Positions 6,512 to 12,970 of a DNA stretch of 14,161 nt are shown here, piece after piece. How positions within the stretch are numbered: the stretch's first letter is position 1; each line of letters opens with the position of its first letter. A model generated the notes under the pieces. That model was not told where the DNA came from. It saw only the letters and a program-made list of their open reading frames with translations, and ran no database searches. The position numbers and the translations under genes were made by a program. Source of the DNA: Lentisphaeria bacterium UBA1829 (GTDB taxonomy: Bacteria > Verrucomicrobiota > Lentisphaeria > Victivallales > UBA1829); the NCBI GenBank assembly GCA_002338895.1, contig DDJH01000258.1:481-14641 (forward strand), in the 5' to 3' direction.

Positions 6512-6925
6512 ATGTGGAAATACTTCGCCCTGCTTTCCGCCTTTTTTGCCGCGGTGACCGCTCTGCTGGCGAAGGTGGGGGTCTCCGGAATCGATTCCAA
6601 TCTGGCAACCGCAATCCGGACGACCGTGGTGCTGATTCTGGCGTGGGGAATCGTGTTCGCGTCCGGAGTGACCGGGCAGTTCGCGGCGCTGACGGGGAAA
6701 AATCTGCTGTTCCTCTCGCTGTCCGGACTGGCAACGGGGCTGTCGTGGCTCTGCTACTTCAAGGCGCTGGATCTGGGGGAGGTTTCCAAGGTGGCGCCCA
6801 TCGACAAGCTGAGTGTGGTGTTTACCATTGTGCTCGCGTTTCTGTTCCTGCATGAGCCGGTCGGACTCAAAGTGGCGCTCGGAGGAACGCTGATTTTACT
6901 CGGGTCGCTGGTGATTCTCTGGTGA
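6512..6925 (+). CDS. Half-size EamA-family (DMT superfamily) membrane transporter
   Basis: 137 residues with about five hydrophobic segments (roughly 3-21, 32-50, 66-85, 100-116, 120-136), one EamA unit rather than the usual two. The stretch YFKALDLGEVSKVAPIDKLS (82-101) is typical of the short single-EamA group (COG2510-like). Such proteins are thought to dimerise and carry small metabolites across the inner membrane; the substrate is unknown. The ribosome binding site GGAG (6498-6501) overlaps the end of panD and the start is 7 nt after the panD stop, so translation is likely coupled. Co-transcription with panD makes a link to beta-alanine, aspartate or pantothenate conceivable but unproven. 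Its last 30 nt overlap the convergent CNNM-type gene. Confidence 0.88.
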   Translation: MWKYFALLSAFFAAVTALLAKVGVSGIDSNLATAIRTTVVLILAWGIVFASGVTGQFAALTGKNLLFLSLSGLATGLSWLCYFKALDLGEVSKVAPIDKLSVVFTIVLAFLFLHEPVGLKVALGGTLILLGSLVILW

Positions 6926-8242
6926 TTCTGTTCCGCCGGTGCGGCGGAGGATCACTTTGTCGATGTGATGGTTGCGGATCGTCTCCACCTGCAGGGAGAT
7001 CCGGTGTTCCGGAAGATCCAGGACCGTTCCGGCTTCGGGAACCATGCCGAAGCGCATCATCAGAAATCCGCCGAGCGTGTCGTAGCGCGTGGTTTCCGGA
7101 AGGGTGAGTCGAAGTTCCCGGCGGAGACGCGTCAGCCGGATGGCGGAATCGACCCGCCAGGAGTGGTCCGAGAGCTGTTCCAGCTCCGCCTGAAGATGGG
7201 GATCGCTGCCGAAACTGCCGACAATTTCCGCAACCAGATCGCCGTCGGTGACAATTCCCGCGGTCCCGCCGAACTCATCCAGAAGAACCGCCATGCCGGT
7301 TTTTCCGTTTTTCATCTCCCGGAACAGCCGGTCCGCCCGGATGGTTTCCGGAACCAGATAGACCGGTTTCATGATCGAAGAGAGGGAGGGAGGAGCTTTG
7401 TCCCTGTCCCGGAGAGTGAAGTAATCGCGCAGATGGACCAGTCCGACAATGTCGTCCAGATCGCCTCGGTAAACCGGGATCCGGGAGAAGTGCGCGTGCT
7501 GGAACAGACGCTCGACTTTTTCCGGAGGATCGTCGATGGCGACGGCAGTGATTTCGGTCCGGTGTGTCATGATCTCCGCGGCGGTGCGCGTGCTGAACGC
7601 AAACACGTTTTCCAGCAGCTCCTTCTTCTCCTCGGAAATAACCCCCTGTTCGCGTCCGATTTCCAGAAGCGACCGGATGTCCTCCTCCGTCACCCCTTCC
7701 GTCTGCGGCGGTGTCCGTCCGAACAGACGCATCCCCGTTTCCACCGAAAGATTCAGAAAAGAGACAAACGGCCGAGCCAGAACCGCCAGAAAATGGATCG
7801 GAAGCGCAACATGCCAGGCCATGAACTCCGTATATCGAAGCCCGATCTGCTTGGGAATCAGCTCTCCGAAGACCAGGGAAAAGTAGGAGAGAAGAATTGT
7901 GATGAACACCACAACGATTTTATCCAGTGTCCCATGGGAGATCCAGGTGATCCCGAGCGACTCCAGCAGTTCGGTCAGCGGATCGGAAAAGGCGTTTGCG
8001 GCGAAGGCGCTGGCGAGAAAGCCGGCCAGAGTCACTCCGATCTGAACGGTGGCGAGAAATCGTCCGGAATCGTCCGTGAGCGCCTTCAGGGCTCTGGCCC
8101 GCATTCCGCCCCGGGAGAGGAGGCGTCGCCGGACCGTCGGCTTCAGTGAGATCAGCGCCACCTCGGATGAGGCGAAAAACGCATTCAGGCCGACCAGCAG
8201 AAGAAGAATGAGCAGTTGAAGAAAAACACTTTCGTCGTTCAA
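6896..8242 (-). CDS. CNNM/CorC-family membrane protein with CBS pair
   Basis: 448 residues with the standard order of the family: an N-terminal CNNM (DUF21) membrane domain at about 1-180 (NAFFASSEVALISL at 20-33, LATVQIGVTLAGFLASAF at 63-80, FGELIPKQIGLR at 125-136), a CBS pair at about 215-345 (IMTHRTEITAV; LLDEFGGTAGIVTDGDLVAE) and a CorC_HlyC domain at about 355-435. Relatives take part in Mg2+/Co2+ handling; older 'hemolysin' labels are misleading. The start is set at a TTG (8242) because the strong promoter at 8288-8316 lies inside any longer reading. GGGAG sits 10 nt upstream of the TTG, and the protein then begins MNDESVFLQLLILLLLVG, as expected for the first membrane helix. No terminator was found at its 3' end, which overlaps the EamA gene by 30 nt. 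Confidence 0.9.
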   Translation of the reverse strand: MNDESVFLQLLILLLLVGLNAFFASSEVALISLKPTVRRRLLSRGGMRARALKALTDDSGRFLATVQIGVTLAGFLASAFAANAFSDPLTELLESLGITWISHGTLDKIVVVFITILLSYFSLVFGELIPKQIGLRYTEFMAWHVALPIHFLAVLARPFVSFLNLSVETGMRLFGRTPPQTEGVTEEDIRSLLEIGREQGVISEEKKELLENVFAFSTRTAAEIMTHRTEITAVAIDDPPEKVERLFQHAHFSRIPVYRGDLDDIVGLVHLRDYFTLRDRDKAPPSLSSIMKPVYLVPETIRADRLFREMKNGKTGMAVLLDEFGGTAGIVTDGDLVAEIVGSFGSDPHLQAELEQLSDHSWRVDSAIRLTRLRRELRLTLPETTRYDTLGGFLMMRFGMVPEAGTVLDLPEHRISLQVETIRNHHIDKVILRRTGGTESPENHQRPE

Positions 8243-8287
8243 AATAAAAACACTCCCGGTTCTGTTGTTGAATACGGATCCGGGGGT

Positions 8288-8316
8288 ATTATAGCGGTCC
8301 TTTTTCAAAAAATCAA
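8288..8316 (-). promoter_or_regulatory. Sigma70 promoter of the CNNM gene
   Basis: The minus strand reads TTGATT (8316-8311), a 17-nt spacer and a perfect TATAAT (8293-8288). Predicted start is near 8281, giving a leader of about 40 nt to the TTG codon. Confidence 0.85.
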
Positions 8317-8357
8317 ACAAAAAGAACAGGATTTCAAAATTTTTTCCTCCCGGATGG

Positions 8358-8385
8358 TTGTAAAATAATGAAATCGTGGTATTCT
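8358..8385 (+). promoter_or_regulatory. Possible promoter of the F5/8C gene pair
   Basis: TTGTAA (8358-8363), 16-nt spacer, TATTCT (8380-8385) in an AT-rich stretch, divergent from the CNNM promoter. Predicted start near 8392, about 40 nt before the ATG chosen for the first gene. Confidence 0.5.
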
Positions 8386-8432
8386 AAACAAAAATGAAGA
8401 ATTTTGATGATTCCAACAGGAGGATGTTTTTG

Positions 8433-8879
8433 ATGAGACTTTGGCTGTCTGCTCTTCTTGCGAGTGTCGGAATTCTGGCCGCTGCGGGAGAGAACCTTGC
8501 TCTGAAAAAAAGTGTGAAGGCAAGCTCAAGGGAAAATACGCGTTTCCTGCCGGAATTTGCCGTGGATGGAAAAACACGTACCCGCTGGTCCTCTCAGCAG
8601 AGAAATGATCCGCAGTGGCTGATGGTGGATCTCGGAGCGGTGAAAAAGGTCGGGAAGGTGCTGATCTCCTGGGAGGAGGCCGCCGCCGAACAATATCGGA
8701 TTCAGCTCTCTCTCGACGGGAAAAACTGGAAGGATGTCGCGCGGAAAACCGACGGGGCCGGCGGAGTGGAGGAACTGAAGTTCTCCCCGGAATCCGCCCG
8801 ATATGTGCGGATGCTCGGAGAAAAACGCCGGACAAAAGGGGGATACTCCATCTTTGAATTCGAAGTCTATTCCGAATGA
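8433..8879 (+). CDS. Secreted F5/8 type C (discoidin) domain protein, copy 1
   Basis: 148 residues: signal peptide (MRLWLSALLASVGILAAA, cleavage near 18) and a single F5/8 type C (CBM32-like) domain. Marks seen are NLALKKSVKASS at the domain start, VDGKTRTRW (44-52), QWLMVDLGAVKKVGKVLISW (61-80), SLDGKNW and a final FEFEVYSE. Such beta-sandwich domains bind carbohydrate or anionic surfaces; here there is no enzyme attached, so it may be a secreted or cell-surface lectin-like protein. The start is the ATG 9 nt after a perfect AGGAGG (8418-8423); upstream ATGs at 8394 and 8424 precede or abut that site and would not give a clean signal peptide. It is paired with a homologue 40 nt downstream. 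Confidence 0.85.
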   Translation: MRLWLSALLASVGILAAAGENLALKKSVKASSRENTRFLPEFAVDGKTRTRWSSQQRNDPQWLMVDLGAVKKVGKVLISWEEAAAEQYRIQLSLDGKNWKDVARKTDGAGGVEELKFSPESARYVRMLGEKRRTKGGYSIFEFEVYSE

Positions 8880-8919
8880 ACGGATAGAATGAAAACAACA
8901 AAGGAAAGGAAGCTCGAAA

Positions 8920-9366
8920 ATGAAAACTCTGATGATCGCTGCGATGGCCGCTTTCGCGGTCGGACTCTCGGCTGCGGAAGCCAACCTCGCTCTCAACAAG
9001 ACGGTGACGTCAAGCTCCATTCAGGAAAAAGGCATGGAGGCGAAAAATGCGGTGGACGGAAAGAAGAACACCCGCTGGGGATCGGCGTTCAAGGATAACC
9101 AGTGGATCATGGTGGATCTCGGTTCCGTGCAGAAGGTCGGAAAGGTGGTCCTGACCTGGGAAGGCGCATTCGCCAAGGAGTACAAGGTGCAGGTTTCCAA
9201 CGATGGAAAGAACTTCACCACCGTCGCGACCAAGAAGGATGGAAAAGGCAGGATCGAAACGATTTCCTTCCCGGCGAAAGATGCGAAATTTGTCCGGATC
9301 CAGTGCGACAAGCGCGGGACGAAGTTCGGAAACTCCCTCTGGGAACTGGAAGTTTACGCGAAGTAA
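8920..9366 (+). CDS. Secreted F5/8 type C (discoidin) domain protein, copy 2
   Basis: 148 residues, exactly the length of its upstream neighbour, and about half of the aligned positions are identical by eye with only one gap in the domain. Signal peptide MKTLMIAAMAAFAVGLSAAE (cleavage near 18-20), then NLALNKTVTSSS, VDGKKNTRW (45-53), QWIMVDLGSVQKVGKVVLTW (61-80), SNDGKNF and the closing LWELEVYAK. Carbohydrate or surface binding outside the cell is the family expectation. Purine-rich AAGGAAG lies about 9 nt upstream. No promoter is seen in the 40-nt gap, so the two are co-transcribed, ending at the terminator 9385-9419. Confidence 0.87.
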   Translation: MKTLMIAAMAAFAVGLSAAEANLALNKTVTSSSIQEKGMEAKNAVDGKKNTRWGSAFKDNQWIMVDLGSVQKVGKVVLTWEGAFAKEYKVQVSNDGKNFTTVATKKDGKGRIETISFPAKDAKFVRIQCDKRGTKFGNSLWELEVYAK

Positions 9367-9384
9367 GAAACACGGTGTTCTTCC

Positions 9385-9419
9385 GACCTCTGCGTGTTTT
9401 CATGCAGAGGTCTTTTTTT
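9385..9419 (+). terminator. Intrinsic terminator after the F5/8C pair
   Basis: GACCTCTGC (9385-9393) pairs perfectly with 9404-9412; three further inner pairs (one G-T) leave a TTTT loop. Seven T follow (9413-9419). It stops only 20 nt before the next start codon, so the prepilin peptidase gene has no separate promoter after it. Confidence 0.92.
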
Positions 9420-9439
9420 CTTGAAAAGGTGGATTTGGA

Positions 9440-10282
9440 ATGCTTTCTTCGCTGAATGGGGCCATTCTTGACTGGCTGCAGCTGTACGGGGCTCCGGCGG
9501 TTGTGCTGTGGTATGTGTATGCGTTTATTCTGGGCGGGTGCTTCGGCAGTTTCACGACGGCGTGTGTATGGCGTATTCCGCGGGGGATTTCCATTGTCTG
9601 GCCGCCGTCCTCCTGTCCGAAATGCGGACACAGGCTCGGACCGATGGAAAATATTCCGATTTTCGGCTGGATCTGGCTGAGGGGAAAATGCCGGGGGTGC
9701 GGAATGCCGATCTCGCCCCGGTATCTGATCATCGAGGTGGTGACGGCGCTGCTGTTCACGATCGGGGCGGGAGTGGCTCTGCGGGAGAATGTTCCGCTTG
9801 CGGTGCTGCCCGCGTGGACGTTGATCGTGATCTCGGTCGGCAGCGCCTGCACGGATTGCGAGCTGCGGATCATTCCGGATGCGTTCACGATTTCGGGAAT
9901 GGTGCTGGCGCTGCTGTGGAGTGTGCTGGTGCCGGGGCGGACGGGGGTGCTCGAATCGCTGGGATGGACGGTCGCTCAGATCGGAGCGGTCGGGTTGTTC
10001 GGCGCATCGGCGGCGATCGGAGGAAAACTGCTGTTCCATCGCGACGCGCTCGGATGGGGGGATGTGAAGTATCTGATGGCCGTGGCGGGGCTGACCGGTC
10101 TGCCGGGAGCGCTTTTTTCGATGCTTGCCGGGAGCATTCTTGCGCTGCTCTGGCTGCTCTTCGATGCGTGGAAAAGAGGACGCATGCGCCGGAAATTCGC
10201 GTTCGGACCCTTTCTGGCGGCGGGTGCGGTGCTCTGGCTCCCGCTGGAGGGTTTTCTCTTCGATTTCCTTTTGAAACATTGA
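9440..10282 (+). CDS. Prepilin peptidase / N-methyltransferase (A24 family)
   Basis: 280 residues, the usual size for PilD/GspO-type enzymes. It cuts the leader from type IV prepilins and pseudopilins at the inner membrane and methylates the new N-terminus. The N-terminal GGCFGSF motif (32-38) and the two zinc-binding pairs C59-x2-C62 and C84-x2-C87 mark the methyltransferase part. The aspartyl protease pair is D139 in TDCELRIIPD and D208 in GWGDVKY, with FGPFLAAG at 255-262 near the end; about seven or eight hydrophobic segments lie between. The start is an ATG with AAGGTGG about 8 nt upstream. No pilus genes adjoin it. The pseudopilin encoded at 3382-4275 is a plausible substrate. It sits directly behind a strong terminator, so read-through or a promoter inside the upstream gene must supply it. 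Confidence 0.95.
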   Translation: MLSSLNGAILDWLQLYGAPAVVLWYVYAFILGGCFGSFTTACVWRIPRGISIVWPPSSCPKCGHRLGPMENIPIFGWIWLRGKCRGCGMPISPRYLIIEVVTALLFTIGAGVALRENVPLAVLPAWTLIVISVGSACTDCELRIIPDAFTISGMVLALLWSVLVPGRTGVLESLGWTVAQIGAVGLFGASAAIGGKLLFHRDALGWGDVKYLMAVAGLTGLPGALFSMLAGSILALLWLLFDAWKRGRMRRKFAFGPFLAAGAVLWLPLEGFLFDFLLKH

Positions 10283-10289
10283 GAATCAT

Positions 10290-10317
10290 TTGACATTTCG
10301 GGATTTTCATGTACATT
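10290..10317 (+). promoter_or_regulatory. Promoter of the ferredoxin gene
   Basis: Perfect -35 TTGACA (10290-10295), 16-nt spacer, TACATT (10312-10317), continuing ATCGG. It lies right after the prepilin peptidase stop; predicted start near 10325 gives a leader of about 58 nt. Confidence 0.78.
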
Positions 10318-10382
10318 ATCGGAACTGCCGTTCCTTATGAGCGGCTCCCGAAAAACTCGAAAACAATCGTAAGGAGGAAAAA

Positions 10383-10556
10383 ATGGCTGCAAAAGTGAAT
10401 TCTGAAAAATGTGTCGGATGCGAATCCTGCGTGGGCGCCTGCCCGGTGGAAGCGATCTCCATGAATGACGGCAAGGCTGTTGTCGATGCCGGAACCTGCG
10501 TGGATTGCGGCGCTTGCGTCGGAACCTGCCCCGCGGAGGCCATCACACAGGAATAA
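10383..10556 (+). CDS. 2[4Fe-4S] ferredoxin
   Basis: 57 residues of the clostridial-type bacterial ferredoxin. Two complete cluster motifs are visible: C10-x2-C13-x2-C16-x3-C20-P and C39-x2-C42-x2-C45-x3-C49-P. The chain shows the internal two-fold repeat of the family (CPVEAIS and CPAEAIT). It is a cytoplasmic low-potential electron carrier for anaerobic metabolism such as pyruvate:ferredoxin oxidoreductase or hydrogenase; the partner is not in this window. AAGGAGG (10371-10377) sits 5 nt before the ATG. It has its own promoter and its own terminator, so it is a single-gene unit, probably well expressed. Confidence 0.97.
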   Translation: MAAKVNSEKCVGCESCVGACPVEAISMNDGKAVVDAGTCVDCGACVGTCPAEAITQE

Positions 10557-10605
10557 GGTTTTCCTGTTCCGAATTTGATAAGGGATAAGGTTTCCTTATT
10601 CCGAA
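10550..10605 (+). repeat. Duplicated hairpin spanning the ferredoxin stop codon
   Basis: Two near-identical 24-nt units, 10550-10573 and 10582-10605, are offset by 32 nt. Each folds: copy 1 pairs GGAATAAGG with CCTGTTCC (one bulged A, one G-T), copy 2 pairs GGGATAAGG with CCTTATTCC (9 bp, one G-T, TTT loop). The first includes the TAA stop. They precede the true terminator and may protect the mRNA 3' end; the role is a guess. Confidence 0.6.
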
Positions 10606-10625
10606 AAACTGCTCGTCAGATTTTT

Positions 10626-10652
10626 ACCGGGACTCAGCATCCCGGTTTTTTT
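10626..10652 (+). terminator. Intrinsic terminator of the ferredoxin gene
   Basis: ACCGGGA (10626-10632) pairs with TCCCGGT (10640-10646), 7-nt loop, and a run of seven T (10646-10652) follows. It separates ferredoxin from the alpha-galactosidase promoter. Confidence 0.93.
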
Positions 10653-10667
10653 ATGCCTGTTTTCCCG

Positions 10668-10695
10668 TTGTATTTTTCTTCCGGAATGCTACATT
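10668..10695 (+). promoter_or_regulatory. Promoter of the alpha-galactosidase gene
   Basis: TTGTAT (10668-10673), 16-nt spacer, TACATT (10690-10695), continuing ATCCGCCG. The 14 nt from the -10 box onward differ from those of the panD promoter at one position only. Predicted start is near 10703. Confidence 0.68.
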
Positions 10696-10742
10696 ATCCG
10701 CCGGAAACAACCAAAGGATGAAAAGGAAACCGGGAGAGAACA

Positions 10743-12959
10743 ATGATGCAGTTTGGTCTGGAAAATCCGCCGGAAGGGTGGTCGATCCGCTGGAACACGG
10801 AGACAGAATCTCTGTCATCGGAGATTACGCGGACAGGGGAGAAATGCAAATTTCAGTTCGTGGAGTTCAAACTGGATCTCCGCGGAGTTTTGAACGAGCA
10901 GACGGTTCTGCTGACCGGAGCGGTCGGCATGGGCGACTGCATGAAGAAATATGCGCTTTCGGATCTTCGGGGGCCGCTGCCGGCGGACTGCTCCGTGCTG
11001 TTCCGGATCGGGAAAGAGGATTTCCTGCTGGTGGCGATTGCGTCCTGGAGGATCTTTTCCGGAAAGATTCTGGTGGATCACGATCAGGTCCGGGTGCGGT
11101 TCTACGGAGACGGGCGTCCATTTGCGCCCGGCGAAACCTGCCGTCTGGAGGAGGTCTTCTTCCGCAGAGGAAACAGTGAGCGGGAGCTGCTGGACGCCTA
11201 TGCGGATTTCACGGCGAAAAACCATGCGGTGAATTTGAATCTCTGTCACTGGTCCGGCTGGGGAACGTGGGATTATTACTCGGCAAAGTTTTCGGACCGC
11301 TCCATCCGCGAAAATCTCGACGAACTGGAAAAACTCTCCTCCACGGTCAATCTGCTGCAGATCGACGACGGATACAGCGTCTGGGGCGACTGGATGGAGA
11401 TCCTGCCTCAGGTCCTGCCCGACGGACTGCCCGCCATCGTCCGGGAGGCCGCCGGACGGAATTTGAAAACCGGAATCTGGTTCGCTCCGTTCCTGGCTCA
11501 CTGCACTGCCAATGTCGTGAAGAAGCATCCCGAGTGGTTCCTCCGCCGGGAGGACGGATCGCTGCGCTATTATGGAAACGGCGGCCATGTGATTCTGGAC
11601 TATTCCCAGGATGAGGTGGTGGAACACATCCGGCGCTGTGTCCGCTTTTTCATGGATGCGGGAATGGTCTATCTGAAGCTCGATTTCCTGCTGGCCGGAA
11701 CCGCGTTCAACCACTCGAGAGTGCCGATGACGCCGTATGAACGGTTCCACCGGGCGCTTTCGGCGATCCGGGAGGAGGCGGGAAAATCGGTGTATCTGCT
11801 GGGGTGCTCCGCCGAATTCGGACCCTGCGTGGGGCATGTCGACGGAATGCGGGTCGGGCCGGATATTTCGCCGAACTTCAACAGTGTCAAGATGTCCGCG
11901 CGCTGCTGCATGGCGTCCGCGCCCTTCCACCGGAAGTGGTTCCAGTGCGACCCGGATTACCTCGTCGTCCGCGGCGAAGGGATGGACGACGCCGAACGGA
12001 CCTCGCCGACAAAACTCGGATCACTCACTTTCAACGAAGCCTCCATGTGGGCCGATTTCGTTTCCCTCACGGGAAATGCCGTGCTGGCGGGCGACAAACT
12101 TTCCATTCTGACTCCGGATCGCCGGAAACTGGTTGCGGACACTCTGAGGTGCGCTTCGGAAAATCCCGAGTTCCGGATTCTCGACTACTGGCGCGGCGGC
12201 GCGGACGATTTCCCCGGAATGATCTACTCCTCCGGACGGCTCGGACTCTTCAACTGGACCGATGCGGAACAGGAGTTCCAGCTTCCGGACGGCGGTTCGC
12301 GTCTTCTTCCCGCCCGAACTTCCGTGGTTCTGGAGATGCCGGGGTGGACCGGGAATTCTCTGCCCGCGCCGGAACGTCCGCTCGAACGCTCCGTTCCGCT
12401 CGGAGAGCCGTTCGACAATGCCGCAGACGCCCTTCCGCTCCCGCTTGGCGAGGCCGCGGAGGAACCGCTCGAATACGATCATGAGACCGGAAAGGGAATT
12501 CTCCGGGGAGTCTACGCGCCGCTTCGTGGAAAACAGATTCTGCTCGGCGTGCCGTTCGAGATCGGTGAAAACGCCGTTTCGTTCTGGACAACGGATGAGA
12601 AGAACGAACTGCGCATTCCCGTCGGCCGCCGGGTGAAGACGCTCTATTTCCTGCATGCGGCGGATTACCCGGTCCGGGGTGAGTGGCTGCGCTACCGTGT
12701 CCGCAACGTGGATGGAACGGAGACGGAGCATCCGGTTGTGCTCGGTCGCGAGATCGGCAACACCGATTATCGCTATTCCGTGCCGTGGAATTCGGATTGC
12801 GCCCGGATTGCCTGGGTCGATCCTTCCGCCTCGTGCCGGACGCTCTATCTTCTCCGGATTCCGTTTGAAACGGAGCGGGAGGTGGAATCGATCGTCGTGA
12901 CGCACCCGATGCAGAACGGAAGCCATGTGCTGCTGGGGATTTCCACCTCCGGCCGCTGA
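10743..12959 (+). CDS. GH36-type alpha-galactosidase with extra C-terminal beta domain
   Basis: 738 residues, no signal peptide, so probably cytoplasmic, acting on imported oligosaccharides. A beta-rich N-terminal part (to about 160) leads into a clan GH-D barrel: HWSGWGTWDYY (169-179), LLQIDDGY (204-211) with GDW at 215-217, GIWFAPFLA (244-252), then LKLDFLLAGT with the expected nucleophile D314 and MRVGPDIS with the expected acid/base D374. These are the positions of the two catalytic aspartates in GH36 alpha-galactosidases and relatives. The barrel ends near 480, and a short beta part follows. A further 150 or so residues at the C-terminus (about 580-738, including LYFLHAADYP) look like an additional beta-sandwich domain not needed by the basic family; its role is unknown. 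GGGAG lies 6 nt before the ATG. Alpha-galactosidase is likely, but alpha-N-acetylgalactosaminidase or another clan-D activity cannot be excluded. Confidence 0.87.
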   Translation: MMQFGLENPPEGWSIRWNTETESLSSEITRTGEKCKFQFVEFKLDLRGVLNEQTVLLTGAVGMGDCMKKYALSDLRGPLPADCSVLFRIGKEDFLLVAIASWRIFSGKILVDHDQVRVRFYGDGRPFAPGETCRLEEVFFRRGNSERELLDAYADFTAKNHAVNLNLCHWSGWGTWDYYSAKFSDRSIRENLDELEKLSSTVNLLQIDDGYSVWGDWMEILPQVLPDGLPAIVREAAGRNLKTGIWFAPFLAHCTANVVKKHPEWFLRREDGSLRYYGNGGHVILDYSQDEVVEHIRRCVRFFMDAGMVYLKLDFLLAGTAFNHSRVPMTPYERFHRALSAIREEAGKSVYLLGCSAEFGPCVGHVDGMRVGPDISPNFNSVKMSARCCMASAPFHRKWFQCDPDYLVVRGEGMDDAERTSPTKLGSLTFNEASMWADFVSLTGNAVLAGDKLSILTPDRRKLVADTLRCASENPEFRILDYWRGGADDFPGMIYSSGRLGLFNWTDAEQEFQLPDGGSRLLPARTSVVLEMPGWTGNSLPAPERPLERSVPLGEPFDNAADALPLPLGEAAEEPLEYDHETGKGILRGVYAPLRGKQILLGVPFEIGENAVSFWTTDEKNELRIPVGRRVKTLYFLHAADYPVRGEWLRYRVRNVDGTETEHPVVLGREIGNTDYRYSVPWNSDCARIAWVDPSASCRTLYLLRIPFETEREVESIVVTHPMQNGSHVLLGISTSGR

Positions 12960-12970
12960 GACGGAGAGCT

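Noticed and set aside
9215..10279. 354-codon open frame antisense to the prepilin peptidase
   Set aside because: Strongly Arg/His/Gln/Pro-biased shadow; the plus strand has both catalytic Asp motifs and four zinc cysteines, and a plus-strand terminator lies inside the antisense frame.
10815..11930. 371-codon open frame antisense to the alpha-galactosidase
   Set aside because: No motif or start site; the plus strand shows both catalytic aspartates in clan-D contexts.
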